64,000 nucleotides of DNA from Phycisphaeraceae bacterium. Lineage in GTDB: Bacteria > Planctomycetota > Phycisphaerae > Phycisphaerales > Phycisphaeraceae. The position numbers were made by a program, and so were the translations under genes. The notes beneath the pieces were generated by a model. The model did not search any database and had not been told where the DNA came from. It worked only from the letters and a program-made list of their open reading frames with translations. Positions 63,537 to 64,000 of the stretch are shown piece by piece (positions within the stretch are counted from its first letter, which is position 1; each line of letters opens with the position of its first letter). Where the stretch lies: the NCBI GenBank assembly GCA_020849625.1, contig JADLFV010000021.1, positions 1 to 64,000 on the forward strand, in the 5' to 3' direction.

Positions 63537-63603
63537 GGACGGTTCACCGTCCGTTGGCAACTATTTGCGCAGAGAAGCGACGGTGGCTAAAGCCACCTCA
63601 GCC
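63537..63603. repeat. Hairpin pair downstream of the endonuclease-like gene
   Basis: GGACGGT-TC-ACCGTCC followed by GTTGGCA, and GGTGGCT-AA-AGCCACC (~63580-63596). ACCGTCCGTTGGCA is shared, inverted, with the loop of the 17828-17890 repeat. Likely terminates one or both convergent genes. Confidence 0.6.
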
Positions 63604-63631
63604 GCCAAGGCGCGATCCGTCAAGATGGATT

Positions 63632-64000
63632 TCAATCGAGCCCGTTGATGGTCACTTCGCCTGTCGAGGCCTGGACGGTGAGGGTGATGGTTTTGTCTTG
63701 GCAGGCGAGGGTGATGGTGGCGTCGGGGGTCTGGTCGAGTTGGCCGTAGATGCCGAAGCCCAGTTGATCGTCGCCGCCGACGCTGAGGCTGTCGATGGTC
63801 ACGCCGGTCAGTGCCCCGGCCCGGTCGGAGCCGAAGGTCACGCGATAGGGCACATCGCCGATGGGGTTGGTGATGGGCGTGGCGGGATCGGAGGCGGTTG
63901 CGATCTGATAAGCGTTGTTATCGGGATCGAACACCACCAGGCGCAGGTCTTGGCCGTGGGTCATCGACTCGATCTGCGCCTCGCCCAGATCGGCCGCCAG
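63632..64000 (-). CDS. Pseudopilin-like protein (GspH/FimT type), C-terminal part
   Basis: The last ~122 codons of a gene entering from the right edge (the track begins it at an internal ATG, 63964). The frame is open to 64000: LAADLGEAQIESMTHGQDLRLVVFDPDNNAY, then beta strands LGFGIYGQLDQTPDATITLA and TITLTVQASTGEVTINGLD. The helix-then-strands pattern with A-Q-x-x-A/S-M...G-x-x-L-x-V-V-F-D and a terminal V-x-A-S-T-G-x-V-x-I fits GspH/FimT pseudopilins of type II secretion or type IV pili. The prepilin leader is outside the window. Confidence 0.55.
   Translation of the reverse strand: MAADLGEAQIESMTHGQDLRLVVFDPDNNAYQIATASDPATPITNPIGDVPYRVTFGSDRAGALTGVTIDSLSVGGDDQLGFGIYGQLDQTPDATITLACQDKTITLTVQASTGEVTINGLD

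Noticed and set aside
1-64000. tRNA, rRNA, tmRNA or RNase P genes
   Set aside because: Checked the intergenic gaps by eye for the T-arm GGTTCRANNCC pattern and other conserved cores; none was convincing.

Overview
The window is a high-GC bacterial chromosome segment, most likely from a planctomycete of the Phycisphaerae lineage. This is inferred from marker architectures rather than from a search: a secreted protease whose C-terminus carries dockerin-like NLADLQI repeats and a PEP-CTERM tail, a second short PEP-CTERM protein, two membrane proteins ending in a CxxCGYDL...CPECG zinc ribbon, a DUF4190/prepilin-like protein, and a full set of planctomycete-style housekeeping genes. No rRNA, tRNA, insertion sequence, prophage or CRISPR array was seen.

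Layout. 0-6.4 kb: malic enzyme (partial), rmuC, a nucleotide-sugar dehydrogenase, a tyrosine recombinase (xerD type) and two envelope proteins. 6.4-12.2 kb: a probable flagellin-glycosylation block (Maf/DUF115 transferase, an unusual SPASM protein, a CMP-sugar synthetase and a NeuC-like epimerase). 12.2-17.8 kb: an AraC regulator divergent from a PhyH dioxygenase plus UroD/MtaA-like pair, gph, a flavin-reductase-like protein, and a fused two-domain siroheme-decarboxylase-like (AhbA/AhbB) protein. 18.1-30.3 kb: a flagellar rod/ring/hook-junction/filament operon flgF-G-A-H-I-J-N-K-L, fliW, csrA, flagellin. 30.4-35.3 kb: mscL, nitronate monooxygenase, dut, an entericidin-like lipoprotein, clpP. 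35.4-41.8 kb (minus strand): a tetrahydrofolate C1 cluster (methyltransferase-MTHFR fusion, fhs, AcsE-like methyltransferase, MetF-MetV fusion) resembling the methyl branch of the Wood-Ljungdahl pathway, without CODH/ACS in view. 42.2-47.9 kb: a coiled-coil protein, a large heparinase II/III-like lyase, purM and a Fur-family regulator. 48-52.2 kb: the frameshifted protease, a zinc-ribbon membrane protein and a PEP-CTERM protein. 52.4-64 kb: purN, gluQ, DUF192, a PP2C phosphatase, ribE, a DUF2892 protein, aspS, 6-phosphofructokinase, an endonuclease/exonuclease/phosphatase protein and a partial pseudopilin-like gene.

Three window-wide patterns stand out. (1) The 10-mer CTTCCGGGGG / CCCCCGGAAG occurs 15 times by hand count, in every coding frame and between genes, where well under one copy is expected. 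(2) About twenty-five loci carry palindromes built from tandem copies of a 7-12 base word on one side and its complement on the other. They use many different words and mostly lie between genes, but some have been captured in reading frames: inside gluQ, and in the N-terminal export signals of flgI and flgA. A separate double-hairpin element has been captured inside the SPASM gene. (3) Eleven genes have a TANNNT -10 hexamer only 6-9 bases before the start codon and no Shine-Dalgarno, so leaderless transcription looks common; several of these, and other promoters, are extended -10 (TGN-TANNNT).

The genes fit a motile, envelope-rich heterotroph. The glycosylation block probably decorates the flagellin encoded at 28.8 kb, FliW/CsrA probably controls its translation (four ANGGA motifs lie in its leader), and the C1 cluster feeds methionine and folate metabolism or a methyl-oxidation/fixation route.
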